Of a stretch of DNA of 64,000 nt, positions 41,333 through 51,187 are shown piece by piece; within the stretch, counting starts at the first letter, position 1; the number at the start of each line of letters is the position of its first letter. This DNA is from Bacillus dicomae. GTDB taxonomy: Bacteria; Bacillota; Bacilli; Bacillales; Bacillaceae_G. The notes under the pieces were generated by a model. It saw nothing but the letters and a program-made list of their open reading frames with translations. It was not told the DNA's origin and made no database searches. The stretch covers positions 1-64,000 of the forward strand of contig NZ_VHIV01000004.1 of assembly GCF_006494425.1 (NCBI RefSeq). Direction: 5' to 3'. The translations under genes were made by a program, and so were the position numbers.

Positions 41333-41341
41333 GGTGGTTGT

Positions 41342-41548
41342 ATGACAGTTATTGCTAGCGTTAAAACCTGCCTTGCTAGTGTACGGGGTGCTCAAGCAAG
41401 TTTAAGCTCCCTTTCATTAAATTCACAAGACGAAGAATCAAAACGCATATTTCATGAATGTATGTTAGAAATGGACAGCGTCATCGCTGATTTACAAAAT
41501 AGAGTTTCATTATTAGAACGTGAAGAACCTCAATATAAAGGGTTTTAA
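41342..41548 (+). CDS. DUF1657 domain-containing protein, second copy
   Basis: 68 residues, paralogue of the 38674 gene: both start MTVI, share the AQASL core and end REEPQY or QEEPQY. Starts nine bases after spoVAE with SD AAGGTGG. It has two or three cysteines that the first copy lacks. Role unknown. Confidence 0.87.
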   Translation: MTVIASVKTCLASVRGAQASLSSLSLNSQDEESKRIFHECMLEMDSVIADLQNRVSLLEREEPQYKGF

Positions 41549-41562
41549 GTAGACTGGAGGAA

Positions 41563-42438
41563 ATGACTATGTCTCACCTGCCGGAATGGACACTCGTTAT
41601 TCTTCGCTCTGTATTCATATTAATTATTTTATTTGCTATTACAAAATGGTTAGGGAAAAGACAAATCTCTCAGCTCTCCTTTTTTGAATACATAGCTGGA
41701 ATGACAATCGGTGACATCGCTGCCCAAGTATCCACAGGGCTCGATTCAAAATTTTTTCATGGCGTCTTTGCGATACTCATTTTCGCTGTGGTACCTTTTC
41801 TAACGGGAATCCTCTCCTTAAAGAACAAAACAGCTCGAGACTTCTTTGAAGGGAAATCTACCGTATTAATAAAAGACGGAAAAATACTTGAGGATAACTT
41901 AAAGAAAGAAAAATATACAAGTGACGAATTACTTGAACTTCTCCGCGGAAAAGATGCTTTCAGCGTAGCTGATGTTGAATTTGCAGTACTAGAACCGAGC
42001 GGAGAATTAAATGTATTATTGAAGAAAGATCGCCAACCACTTACAGCAAAAGATATTGGTTTAAAAGTGCCGAACGAAAAAGAACCGCAAACTGTTATTA
42101 TGGATGGGAATGTCTTAGATGAACCTCTATCCTCTAGTGGACATAACCGTGCTTGGTTACATGCTGAATTAGAAAAACTCGGTGTTGTCATTGAAAATGT
42201 CTTTCTCGGCCAAGTTGACTCATATGGACAACTTACTATAGACATTTATAATGACAAACTCCAAATGCCTTCTCCTCAAAACAAACCTTTATTATTAGCA
42301 TCATTAAAAAAATGTCATGCTGATCTTGAACTATTTTCCTTAGAAACAAAGTCGAAATCAGCGAGCGAAATGTATAGTAACAACGCGAAACAAATCGAAA
42401 AGATTTTAAATAAAGTAACTTATCTTTTAAAAGAATAG
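41563..42438 (+). CDS. DUF421 (YetF-like) membrane protein with DUF1657-like tail
   Basis: 291 residues: three N-terminal transmembrane helices (about 8-90), the DUF421 cytoplasmic domain (KSTVLIKDGKILEDNLKKEKYTSDELLELLRGKDAFSVADVEFAVLEPSGELNVLLKK), and a ~50-residue tail starting near 239 (LLLASLKKCHADLELFSLET) that resembles a DUF1657 module. YetF-like proteins accompany SpoVA modules and have been linked to spore stress or heat resistance. Last gene of the cluster; a terminator follows. Confidence 0.87.
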   Translation: MTMSHLPEWTLVILRSVFILIILFAITKWLGKRQISQLSFFEYIAGMTIGDIAAQVSTGLDSKFFHGVFAILIFAVVPFLTGILSLKNKTARDFFEGKSTVLIKDGKILEDNLKKEKYTSDELLELLRGKDAFSVADVEFAVLEPSGELNVLLKKDRQPLTAKDIGLKVPNEKEPQTVIMDGNVLDEPLSSSGHNRAWLHAELEKLGVVIENVFLGQVDSYGQLTIDIYNDKLQMPSPQNKPLLLASLKKCHADLELFSLETKSKSASEMYSNNAKQIEKILNKVTYLLKE

Positions 42439-42444
42439 ATATCG

Positions 42445-42483
42445 AAAGAACGCTTCAGTCAAAAGGCGTTCTTTTCTTTTTTT
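42445..42483 (+). terminator. Terminator of the spoVA-2-type cluster
   Basis: Stem AAAGAACGC/GCGTTCTTT followed by TCTTTTTTTC, seven bases after the DUF421 stop. Confidence 0.88.
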
Positions 42484-42614
42484 CTACAGTTTTTATAACG
42501 TTTAAATTTATGTAATTCGGTTATGATGTTGAAGATACATAAGCAGGGAATTTCAAAAACATAGCGAATATTTCATGGTACAACTACATATTTTTTTGAT
42601 TTAAAGTGGTTTCG

Positions 42615-42644
42615 TTTGACCTTTATTGACCATAATTGTATTAT
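42615..42644 (+). promoter_or_regulatory. clpP promoter with CtsR box
   Basis: TTGACC (42616-42621) and TATTAT (42639-42644) are 17 bp apart. Read on the minus strand, 42615-42631 is GGTCAATAAAGGTCAAA, matching the CtsR heptad repeat RGTCAAA-NAN-RGTCAAA at all but one position. The box covers the -35, so heat-shock derepression is expected. Confidence 0.88.
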
Positions 42645-42679
42645 AAGACTAAGAAAGCTTTAGAAGGAGGAAATAACAG

Positions 42680-43261
42680 ATGAATTTAATTCCTACAGTA
42701 ATTGAACAAACAAATCGTGGAGAACGCGCTTACGATATTTACTCTCGACTATTAAAAGACCGCATCATTATGCTTGGTAGTGCAATTGATGACAACGTAG
42801 CTAACTCAATCGTTTCCCAGCTTTTATTCTTGGAATCTCAAGATCCAGAAAAAGATATTCATATCTACATCAACAGCCCTGGTGGTTCTATCACAGCAGG
42901 TATGGCAATTTACGATACAATGCAGTTTATTAAACCACAAGTATCAACAATCTGTATCGGTATGGCTGCATCTATGGGTGCATTCTTACTTGCAGCAGGT
43001 GAAAAAGGAAAACGTTATGCACTTCCAAACAGTGAAGTAATGATTCACCAACCACTTGGTGGGGCACAGGGTCAAGCGACTGAAATTGAAATCGCTGCTA
43101 AACGTATCCTATTCTTACGTGAAAAACTAAACCAAATTCTTGCTGACCGCACAGGTCAACCACTTGAAGTACTACAACGCGACACAGACCGCGACAACTT
43201 CATGACAGCAGAAAAAGCTTTAGAATACGGTTTAATCGATAAAATCTTTACAAATCGTTAA
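42680..43261 (+). CDS. clpP: ATP-dependent Clp protease proteolytic subunit
   Basis: 193-residue serine protease that forms the tetradecameric chamber used with ClpX, ClpC or ClpE. Catalytic Ser in [11 protein letters not shown] (~98), His in MIHQPLGG (~123), Asp in RDTDRDNFM (~172). ATG after AGGAGG. This is the canonical copy next to the trxB-crh region; B. cereus-group genomes carry a second clpP elsewhere. Confidence 0.97.
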   Translation: MNLIPTVIEQTNRGERAYDIYSRLLKDRIIMLGSAIDDNVANSIVSQLLFLESQDPEKDIHIYINSPGGSITAGMAIYDTMQFIKPQVSTICIGMAASMGAFLLAAGEKGKRYALPNSEVMIHQPLGGAQGQATEIEIAAKRILFLREKLNQILADRTGQPLEVLQRDTDRDNFMTAEKALEYGLIDKIFTNR

Positions 43262-43276
43262 TAGATTTAAAGCGGA

Positions 43277-43373
43277 AGCGGCTCGTTCAGAATCGCAGGA
43301 CGATGGAGCCCCTGATTCCGAGGCGCTTTTTGCCTCGAATGAAGGGGCGAAGCGACCGGAGATTCTAGCCGCT
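43277..43373. repeat. GC-rich structured intergenic element downstream of clpP
   Basis: A ~100-bp element, much richer in GC than its surroundings, with nested complementarity. AGCGGCT (43277) pairs with AGCCGCT (43367), AGAATC (43289) with GATTCT (43361), and GCCCCT (43308) with AGGGGC (43343), enclosing CGAGGC/GCCTCG. It lies between the clpP stop and its terminator, so it is transcribed in the clpP 3' UTR. It looks like a dispersed Bacillus intergenic element, but only one copy is in this window. Confidence 0.55.
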
Positions 43374-43391
43374 GGAGCTAGATACAACTAT

Positions 43392-43424
43392 AAAAAAAGC
43401 GCCCTCTCACAGGGCGCTTTTTTT
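43392..43424. terminator. Terminator of clpP
   Basis: Stem AAAAAAAGCGCCCT/AGGGCGCTTTTTTT with a CTCAC loop; T-rich on both strands. Confidence 0.93.
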
Positions 43425-43468
43425 ATAGTTACACCTCCGCACGAATATACCCCACCTAGTATACATTT

Positions 43469-43593
43469 GAATATATCAGCGATTTTTCAAATATATCGAC
43501 TGTAACTCCAATTATATCGGCGATTATTTTCATATATCGACGTTTCGACACAACTTATCGACTTACCGACAATTCTCGACAAGCATATACACC
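43469..43593. repeat. Dispersed intergenic repeat, copy 2
   Basis: Same unit order as copy 1 at 14099: ATATATCAGCGATTTTTCAA, then ATATATCGACTGTAACTCCA, ATTATATCGGCGATT, ATATATCGACG, ATCGACTTACCGACA and CATACACCC. Bounded by the clpP terminator and the crh terminator. Confidence 0.7.
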
Positions 43594-43634
43594 CTACATA
43601 CCCCGCCCCCACCAACAAATAACAAAAAACAAAA

Positions 43635-43660
43635 AAGCTATCGCACATGCGCGATAGCTT
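43635..43660. terminator. Terminator of the nudix-rapZ-yvcK-whiA-crh operon
   Basis: Stem AAGCTATCGC/GCGATAGCTT with A- and T-runs on its two sides, immediately after crh. Confidence 0.9.
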
Positions 43661-43661
43661 T

Positions 43662-43910
43662 TTACTGTACATATGCAGCTAATGCTTCTAAAGCCTCTTC
43701 TGCATCTGAACCTTCTGTTGTAATTGTTATCATGCTACCAGTTCCAATTGCTAAGCTCATAATCCCCATTATGCTCTTTGCATTTACTGTCTTTCCATCT
43801 TTCTCGATGAAGATGTCCGCATGAAAGCGATTTGCCTCTTGCACAAACAACGCAGCCGGACGTGCTTGTAAACCGTTTTTTAATGAAACCTGAACTCTTT
43901 TTTGAACCAC
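43662..43910 (-). CDS. crh: Catabolite repression HPr-like protein Crh
   Basis: 82-residue HPr homologue that is phosphorylated only at Ser46 by HprK and then serves CcpA as corepressor. The HPr active-site His15 is replaced by Gln (LQARPAA), which separates Crh from HPr; the regulatory serine lies in NAKSIMGIMSL. Last gene of the conserved yvcI-yvcJ-yvcK-yvcL-crh operon. Its kinase gene hprK lies 9 kb away in this window. Confidence 0.94.
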   Translation of the reverse strand: MVQKRVQVSLKNGLQARPAALFVQEANRFHADIFIEKDGKTVNAKSIMGIMSLAIGTGSMITITTEGSDAEEALEALAAYVQ

Positions 43911-43933
43911 AGCTCCATTTCCCCTTTAATCTC

Positions 43934-44884
43934 TTATTTTTTCGCTACCGTTTCCCCCGCGCGTAATTTCTCTGCAATATCATCGATTTTACGCAAGCGA
44001 TGATTAATACCCGATTTACTAATTTTCCCCCCGGATACCATCTCACCTAACTCTTTCAATGTTACATCTTGATAATCTCTTCGTAGCTGCGCAATTTCTC
44101 GTAGTTTATCTGGTAATATATCAAGACCAACCGTCTCATCAATATAGCGAATATTTTCAATCTGCCTTAGCGCTGCACCAATTGTTTTATTTAAATTAGC
44201 TGTTTCGCAGTTCACTAAACGATTTACGGAATTACGCATATCACGTACGATTCGAATGTCTTCAAATCTTAAAAGTGCATTATGGGCACCTATAATATTT
44301 AAAAACTCTGTAATCTTTTCTGCTTCTTTCAAATACGTAATGTACCCTTTTCTTCTTTCCAACGTCTTACTATTTAAATCAAATCCGTTCATCAGTTCAC
44401 ATATAGCATCATTATGTTCCTTATATAACGAAAAGATCTCTAAATGATAAGATGATGTTTCTGGGTTATTTACTGAACCACCTGCTAAAAATGCACCGCG
44501 TAAATACGATCGTTTACAACATTTCTTCTCAATCAATTCTTGTGATATATTTCGAATAAATGAAAAGTCATCTCGAACGATATGAAGATCAGCTAATATT
44601 TCGCGAGACTTCTCGACAAGCCGTACGATATATACATTATTTTTCTTCAATCGCATTTTTTTACGAACAAGTAATTCTACCGTCACATCATATCCTTTTT
44701 TCAAAAGCGTATAAATCCTTCTTGCGATTGCCGCATTTTCCGTTTGAATATCGATAGATAGACGACGGTTTGAAAAAGAAAGCGACCCGTTCATTCGAAG
44801 TAACGCTGATAATTCTGCTTTCTCACAGCATTCCTTCATTTCAAGATTCGTCAATTCTTTCTTTGTTTCTGATGCAAATGACAC
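43934..44884 (-). CDS. whiA: DNA-binding protein WhiA
   Basis: 316 residues: an N-terminal LAGLIDADG-like domain ([25 protein letters not shown]) and a C-terminal helix-turn-helix ([16 protein letters not shown] then [20 protein letters not shown]). In Firmicutes it affects cell division, nucleoid and metabolism. GTG 44884 follows AAGGAGG at eight bases; the three codons upstream are excluded. Confidence 0.96.
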
Positions 44885-44973
44885 AGTCAACACCTCCTTA
44901 TACGATTATTGTGGAACAAAAATCTTGTCCTATATGAAATGAGGAGCGTTACCTCAAACGAGGCAACGCACAT

Positions 44974-45927
44974 CTACAACAGTGAATATAAAATAGAAGC
45001 TAGTTTTAATGTATCGTGTCTTACAACGCTATCATCATACTTCGCTAATTGATCTTGAATGACCTCAATATTGTTCTCGGTAAAGCGCTCTTCATCTACT
45101 ACAACTGGCGCCGACATTTCTTCCTCATATAACTGACGTAATTCACAAGGAATATCACGGTTATTTACAATTGCAGTATCGATAAATGGTTCACCTAAAT
45201 GATCATGTAACGCCTGCACATGGTCAAACGCAGTATATCCCATCGTTTCACCAGCTTGCGTCATAACATTACACACATATACCTTCTTCGCTTTTGCAGC
45301 AAGAACAGCGTCCCCAATTTTGTTAACAACTAAATTCGGTAATATACTCGTATACAAACTTCCTGGACCGAAAACAAGTAAATCAGCTCGTTTAATCTCA
45401 GCCAACGTTTCATGCAACGGCTCTACATCTTCTGGAGTTAAAAAAACACGGTTAATCTTCTTTCCGAAATAAGGAATCTTTGACTCACCTGTTACAATTT
45501 CTCCATCTTCTAGTTCCGCATGCAGTACTGCACTTTGGTTTGCTGCCGGCAATACACGCCCTCTAACATTTAACACTTTACTTGTTTCCGTAATTGCATG
45601 GAAGAAATCTCCTGTAATCGAGGTCATACCCGCCAATAATAAATTTCCTAACGCATGACCTTTCAGCCCATCTCCCGTTGTGAAACGATGCTGAAATAAA
45701 GCTTCCACCAGTGGCTCTACATCTGATAACGCAACAAGTACGTTCCGAATGTCACCTGGGGGTGGAATTTCTAGCTCATCACGTAATCTACCTGAACTGC
45801 CACCATCATCAGCGATTGTAACAACTGCTGTAATATCAACCGGATATTGTTTTAATCCTCGTAATAAAACAGAGAGTCCAGTACCGCCTCCCATGATAAC
45901 AATTTTAGGTTTTCTCTCTTTTTTCAT
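44974..45927 (-). CDS. yvcK: Gluconeogenesis factor YvcK (MgfK)
   Basis: 317 residues, CofD-like Rossmann fold that binds UDP-sugars. Starts with MGGGTGLSVLLRGLKQYP and carries ADDGGSSGRLRDELEIPPPGDIRN. Needed for growth on gluconeogenic carbon sources and cell-wall homeostasis in Bacillus by family knowledge. Four bases separate it from rapZ. Confidence 0.95.
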   Translation of the reverse strand: MKKERKPKIVIMGGGTGLSVLLRGLKQYPVDITAVVTIADDGGSSGRLRDELEIPPPGDIRNVLVALSDVEPLVEALFQHRFTTGDGLKGHALGNLLLAGMTSITGDFFHAITETSKVLNVRGRVLPAANQSAVLHAELEDGEIVTGESKIPYFGKKINRVFLTPEDVEPLHETLAEIKRADLLVFGPGSLYTSILPNLVVNKIGDAVLAAKAKKVYVCNVMTQAGETMGYTAFDHVQALHDHLGEPFIDTAIVNNRDIPCELRQLYEEEMSAPVVVDEERFTENNIEVIQDQLAKYDDSVVRHDTLKLASILYSLL

Positions 45928-45930
45928 CCC

Positions 45931-46812
45931 TTAATGGCCCTTTCTCTTCTCCACATCACGATGAGATACATGAACGCTATACTCTGGTTTCAAATGTTTC
46001 CCAAGGTATTCTGTAAGCGTAACAGAACGATGCTGTCCACCTGTACATCCAATTGCAATTACAAGTTGACTCTTGCCTTCCCTTTTATAATGAGGCAGCA
46101 TGAAAGTGATAAGATCTGTCAATTTCTCTAAAAACTTATGCGTCTCATTAAATTTCAGTACATACGATGAAACTTCTTCATCTAGTCCTGTTAATGGCTT
46201 CATATGTGGAATGTAATATGGATTTGGTAAAAAACGAACATCAAATACTAAATCTGCATCAATTGGAATACCGTACTTAAATCCAAATGACATAACATTT
46301 ACACGAAATGCTTGCTCAGTTTCAGTTGAAAACAGATGAACAATTTTTTCACGTAATTCTTTCGGTTTTAAATCGGATGTATCAAGCACAATATTCGCTC
46401 GTGCCTTCATATCAGTTAATAAGCTACGCTCCATCTCGATTCCCTTTAACGGCAAACCAGTTGGTGCAAGTGGATGCGAACGTCTCGTTTCTTTATAACG
46501 AGTTACAAGTGTGCTATCTTTCGCATCTAAGAATAAAATATGAGGAATAATCCATGTGCGTTCTGACAAATCATCAAGCGCTCCCCATAAATGTTCGAAA
46601 AACTCTCGGCCACGTAAATCAACACCAAGTGCTACTTTATTCATTTTCCCTTTTGAATCCGCCATAAGCTCAATAAACTTCGGCAATAACATCGGTGGTA
46701 AATTATCTACACAGAAATATCCTAAATCTTCAAAACTTTGTAAAGCTACTGTCTTTCCTGCTCCAGACATTCCTGTAATAATTACCATTTTTATATCATT
46801 ATTCTCTGTCAT
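45931..46812 (-). CDS. rapZ: RNase adapter protein RapZ / nucleotide-binding YvcJ
   Basis: 293-residue P-loop protein. Walker [12 protein letters not shown] near residue 14, and the conserved C-terminal domain with [16 protein letters not shown]. In E. coli RapZ hands GlmZ RNA to RNase E; in Bacillus YvcJ binds nucleotides and affects competence. Start ATG after AAGGAGAG. Third-from-last position in the crh operon is conserved. Confidence 0.95.
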   Translation of the reverse strand: MTENNDIKMVIITGMSGAGKTVALQSFEDLGYFCVDNLPPMLLPKFIELMADSKGKMNKVALGVDLRGREFFEHLWGALDDLSERTWIIPHILFLDAKDSTLVTRYKETRRSHPLAPTGLPLKGIEMERSLLTDMKARANIVLDTSDLKPKELREKIVHLFSTETEQAFRVNVMSFGFKYGIPIDADLVFDVRFLPNPYYIPHMKPLTGLDEEVSSYVLKFNETHKFLEKLTDLITFMLPHYKREGKSQLVIAIGCTGGQHRSVTLTEYLGKHLKPEYSVHVSHRDVEKRKGH

Positions 46813-46832
46813 CGTATCCTCTCCTTGACGGT

Positions 46833-47291
46833 TTAACTCGGATCTAATCGATATGAAAGCAACTCAAAATCTGGGGTATATACAAATGTACCGTAGATTA
46901 TGCCATTTCCTTTAATTAAATAATCAATAATGTGATAATCTCCTGGTGCCATTGCTAGATCATCAATCTTGTCAAATGTATGCCAACCAATGATGCCTTC
47001 TTCGCTCTCTAGTTTGTTTTCTCCTGCAAAATCTGTCGCTAAAAAGGAGAACATCATCCATTCAGAAACGACTTTATCACCTTCTTGGATGACAAAGGTG
47101 AAGACCCCCTTTAACGCTGGGTTCTTTAAATAAATACCTGTTTCTTCACGATACTCGCGAACAACGGAATCTCTTACCGTCTCACCACGCTCCATTTTCC
47201 CGCCTGGCGCAACCCACCAATTACGACGAGGTTTTTGGAGTAAGAGTACTTCATTATCTCTAATTAACACACAGTTTGTCACTCTTTGCAT
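46833..47291 (-). CDS. NUDIX hydrolase (YvcI-like)
   Basis: 152 residues with a complete Nudix box ([18 protein letters not shown] then REETGI), so a magnesium-dependent nucleoside diphosphate hydrolase; often annotated as 8-oxo-dGTP diphosphatase, which is not proven. First gene of the yvcI-rapZ-yvcK-whiA-crh operon. ATG follows AGGTGAAG. Confidence 0.9.
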   Translation of the reverse strand: MQRVTNCVLIRDNEVLLLQKPRRNWWVAPGGKMERGETVRDSVVREYREETGIYLKNPALKGVFTFVIQEGDKVVSEWMMFSFLATDFAGENKLESEEGIIGWHTFDKIDDLAMAPGDYHIIDYLIKGNGIIYGTFVYTPDFELLSYRLDPS

Positions 47292-47478
47292 GTTTCTTCA
47301 CCTCAGCTACTTGCAGTAAATTTCTCACTGCATACTCATTTCATTATACTATCAAAAACAGTTTGCTACAACGAAGGAGCCAGTCCTCTTTCGCTAAGCA
47401 TATGCTACTCAACTATTTTAAAAAAGCTTTCTAGAACAAGCAATGTAAATGCTTAGATTTTCAATGAATAGCATGAAA

Positions 47479-47514
47479 AATCCCCTTAACGATTTTTATC
47501 GCCAAGGGGATTAA
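47479..47514 (-). terminator. Terminator of the DUF368 gene
   Basis: Minus-strand AATCCCCTT/AAGGGGATT stem with an inner GAT/ATC pair, followed by TTTTC, just after the stop. Confidence 0.82.
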
Positions 47515-47519
47515 AGCCC

Positions 47520-48326
47520 TTATTTCTTACCGAAATAAGTAACAATCGCAAATCCTAAAATAAAGGTAATAATTGAACTTATAATTGAAAATCCTCCAGT
47601 TGGAATACCTGGGAATACAATTACAATCGAACCGATAACAAGTCCAATAATTGCCGCAAATGTCATACTTTTATAACGATCCAATAAGAAACTAATTCCT
47701 TTACTACTTACAACAAACCCTACCATAACACCAGCACCGATAACTGCGATTAAAGGTAAGTTCAGTGTAGTTAAAGCATTAATTGCTGTCGGATACACAC
47801 CAATAATTAATAAAATAAATGATCCGCTAATTCCAGGAAGCAACATAGCCATACTAGCCATCCATCCTGCGAAAAATAAACCAATTGCATTTAAAATTGT
47901 TAACGTCGTAATTGGATCTGCTGCCTTATCTGGTTTAAAGAAAGCTGTGATCGCAACAAGAATTGCCGCAACGATTAATAAAACAATGTGCTTACCTTTA
48001 AACGACGACTTTGCATCAGCCTCCCTCATTAACATCGGTAATATACTAATAATTAAACCGAGGAAGAAAAATTGAGTCGGTTCATAATGATTTGCAAGTA
48101 AATATTTAATAACGTGACTTAACGTTAAAAACGCTGCTGCCACACCAGCTGCAAGGGGAATTAAAAATCCTAAATGTTTTTTCCATTCACGACTAAAGAA
48201 TCCGCTAATTGCCGCAAGCAATTGTTCATAAATCCCTAACACAACAGCGATTGTACCGCCGCTCACACCAGGAATTAAATCACTAACGCCCATACAAAAT
48301 CCACGATATATATTACGCCATTCCAT
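47520..48326 (-). CDS. DUF368 polytopic membrane protein
   Basis: 268 residues with about eight transmembrane helices and the DUF368 signature GVSDLIPGVSGGTIAVVLGIYEQLL repeated in mirrored form as AMLLPGISGSFILLIIGVYPTAI. Recent work links DUF368 proteins to undecaprenyl phosphate recycling; I rely on family knowledge. ATG 48326 is preferred because GAGG lies before it; ATG 48344 lacks an SD. Monocistronic. Confidence 0.85.
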   Translation of the reverse strand: MEWRNIYRGFCMGVSDLIPGVSGGTIAVVLGIYEQLLAAISGFFSREWKKHLGFLIPLAAGVAAAFLTLSHVIKYLLANHYEPTQFFFLGLIISILPMLMREADAKSSFKGKHIVLLIVAAILVAITAFFKPDKAADPITTLTILNAIGLFFAGWMASMAMLLPGISGSFILLIIGVYPTAINALTTLNLPLIAVIGAGVMVGFVVSSKGISFLLDRYKSMTFAAIIGLVIGSIVIVFPGIPTGGFSIISSIITFILGFAIVTYFGKK

Positions 48327-48436
48327 ACTGAATAAATTCCTCATTTCTTATAGTGATTTTTTCCGTAAAGTCCAGTATATCAATAAGAAATCTTATAATC
48401 ACAATATTTTTTGACAAAACTTTGACATTTTTATAA

Positions 48437-48472
48437 AAAAAGAAGAAAGCTCCTATCGGTAGCTTTCTTCTC
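48437..48472 (-). terminator. Terminator of trxB
   Basis: Minus-strand AGAAGAAAGCTACC/AGCTTTCTTCT stem then seven T residues. Confidence 0.88.
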
Positions 48473-48489
48473 AAAAGGTATATTATCCC

Positions 48490-49461
<972 letters not shown>

Positions 49462-49530
49462 TCATTCCTACACAATTAAGTTACCCTCATTATACTGTTA
49501 GCATCATTTTTTTCCCAATGATTTGCTTAC

Positions 49531-51042
49531 CTATGTGTGCGTACGCTTAACAGCCTGCACATACTTTCGAACAGTCGCTACCGATACATTATATACATCT
49601 CCAAGCTCCGACTGTGTCATCTTATTTCCTTGTTCGCTACGCACGATATATTCAACTGCCGCTGACCAGCCGTACACGTTTGTAAAAACTGCCCCAGATG
49701 TATATAAACGTATGAACGTACAAAACCAAAATTGTAAACACTCTTCGATTAATTCATCATCTTTTTTCGTATAATTGTATAAAGCATCCGCGATTCGCGC
49801 GCACTGCTCAAATTGCTGTAAATCAGCTGGGATACTCTTATGGCTATTCAGTAAAAAGAAATACTTTGCAAGTTGCGATACGATTGGAACACCGTTCTTC
49901 GCCTGCGTTACATCAAAGAAGAATCCCACCTTTTCCGGCGTTGATAATTCATTCATTAAATATAAAGCTAGCATTTGTTCCTCTAGCGTCGCACTTTGCT
50001 GAAACGATTTTCGTAATTCCTCAAATAACACATTTTGTCCTTCATCCGCTAAATTCAAAGCATTCCACGGTTCTTTCCCCTTTTTATCAGGGTGCAATTC
50101 TACAACATGTTGCCACATTTTTTCAGCTACTTGCTGATCTTTCACCATATACGCAGAATATGCAAACCAATAATAAAAACTAACGTCTCCCTCGTATCCT
50201 TGACGCTTTAATAATTTGAACCATTTATATGCAGGCTCGAAATGACCAATTGTTGCAAGTGTCGTTCCAAGTTTCAAACGATGTTCAAACGAAATTGGAT
50301 ATACTGCAACTAACTGAGCAGCTAACGCTTCCACTTGTTTATGCTCTCCAATTGAATATAGAAAAATAAGCGTATTACAAAGCGCATGTATATTACCTGG
50401 ATTTTTCTCTAAAATCATTTCCGTTAACTTCAGCGCCTTATCTACATTACCAGATTGAAAATGTGCAATGGCTAAATTATTATGCCCTGACCAAAATTCC
50501 GGATAATCTGTCGTAACAATTTCTAATGTAGCAATTGCTTCTTCCAATTGTCCGTTACGAATATAACGATTCGCTTCTTCCTGCATAACAATTAAATCAT
50601 CTTCATCCTCAATCTCTTCCGCACCCATCGCTTCTTCTTCCATAATCTCAAGTAATTCTAATGTATCTTCTACGAATTCCTTCTCTTCCGCAACTTCTAA
50701 ATAGCGATCCGCATACTTCTTCGCCTGCTGAAATAGCCCCATATATGCATAATTATTTGCAATAAAATAATAGCACTGTTCAAGTTCCGGATTAGATCTA
50801 ACAAGCTTAAAGAAGGTTTGATTTGACTCTTGATATTCACCAGCCTCAGATAATACTGTTGCTAATTGGCATAAAATAAACGGCTCCTTCTCACTTTGTG
50901 CCGCTCTTCGAAAATATTTAATTGCATCTTGTAATTTCTGCCCTTTGTAAGCCCTCATCCCTTTTTTATAAAAGAAGTCCGCTAATTGATTAAAAGAGAT
51001 AACTTGTCCGTTCTCCTTATATATTCTTTGATTTTTCCCCAT
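49531..51042 (-). CDS. TPR-repeat protein with C-terminal helix-turn-helix (YvcD-like)
   Basis: 503 residues. At least six tetratricopeptide-like repeats between ~10 and 330 (for example FFYKKGMRAYKGQKLQDAIKYFRRA, AIATLEIVTTDYPEFWSGHNNLAIAHFQSGNVDKAL), a helical region, and at the extreme C terminus a helix-turn-helix (TQSELGDVYNVSVATVRKYV). So it may bridge protein and DNA binding. Position upstream of trxB matches yvcD of B. subtilis. ATG 51042 follows TTGGAGG. Function unknown. Confidence 0.85.
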   Translation of the reverse strand: MGKNQRIYKENGQVISFNQLADFFYKKGMRAYKGQKLQDAIKYFRRAAQSEKEPFILCQLATVLSEAGEYQESNQTFFKLVRSNPELEQCYYFIANNYAYMGLFQQAKKYADRYLEVAEEKEFVEDTLELLEIMEEEAMGAEEIEDEDDLIVMQEEANRYIRNGQLEEAIATLEIVTTDYPEFWSGHNNLAIAHFQSGNVDKALKLTEMILEKNPGNIHALCNTLIFLYSIGEHKQVEALAAQLVAVYPISFEHRLKLGTTLATIGHFEPAYKWFKLLKRQGYEGDVSFYYWFAYSAYMVKDQQVAEKMWQHVVELHPDKKGKEPWNALNLADEGQNVLFEELRKSFQQSATLEEQMLALYLMNELSTPEKVGFFFDVTQAKNGVPIVSQLAKYFFLLNSHKSIPADLQQFEQCARIADALYNYTKKDDELIEECLQFWFCTFIRLYTSGAVFTNVYGWSAAVEYIVRSEQGNKMTQSELGDVYNVSVATVRKYVQAVKRTHT

Positions 51043-51187
51043 ATATCCTCCAATTTTTTGTTTTCTTCGTTCACACATTCTTCTATCTATAAGTATAAAC
51101 GATTCCGTAAAAAACAAAACAGTATATTATACTCAATTATTTCCTTTTTATTCATTAAAAAAGAAGAGAAATGTTACATTTTTATTA

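Noticed and set aside
41757-42245. Minus-strand frame of 162 codons opposite the DUF421 gene
   Set aside because: Ser/Phe-rich shadow of a well-supported gene.
43662-43910. HPr (ptsH)
   Set aside because: Position 15 is Gln, not the phospho-accepting His, and the operon is that of Crh.
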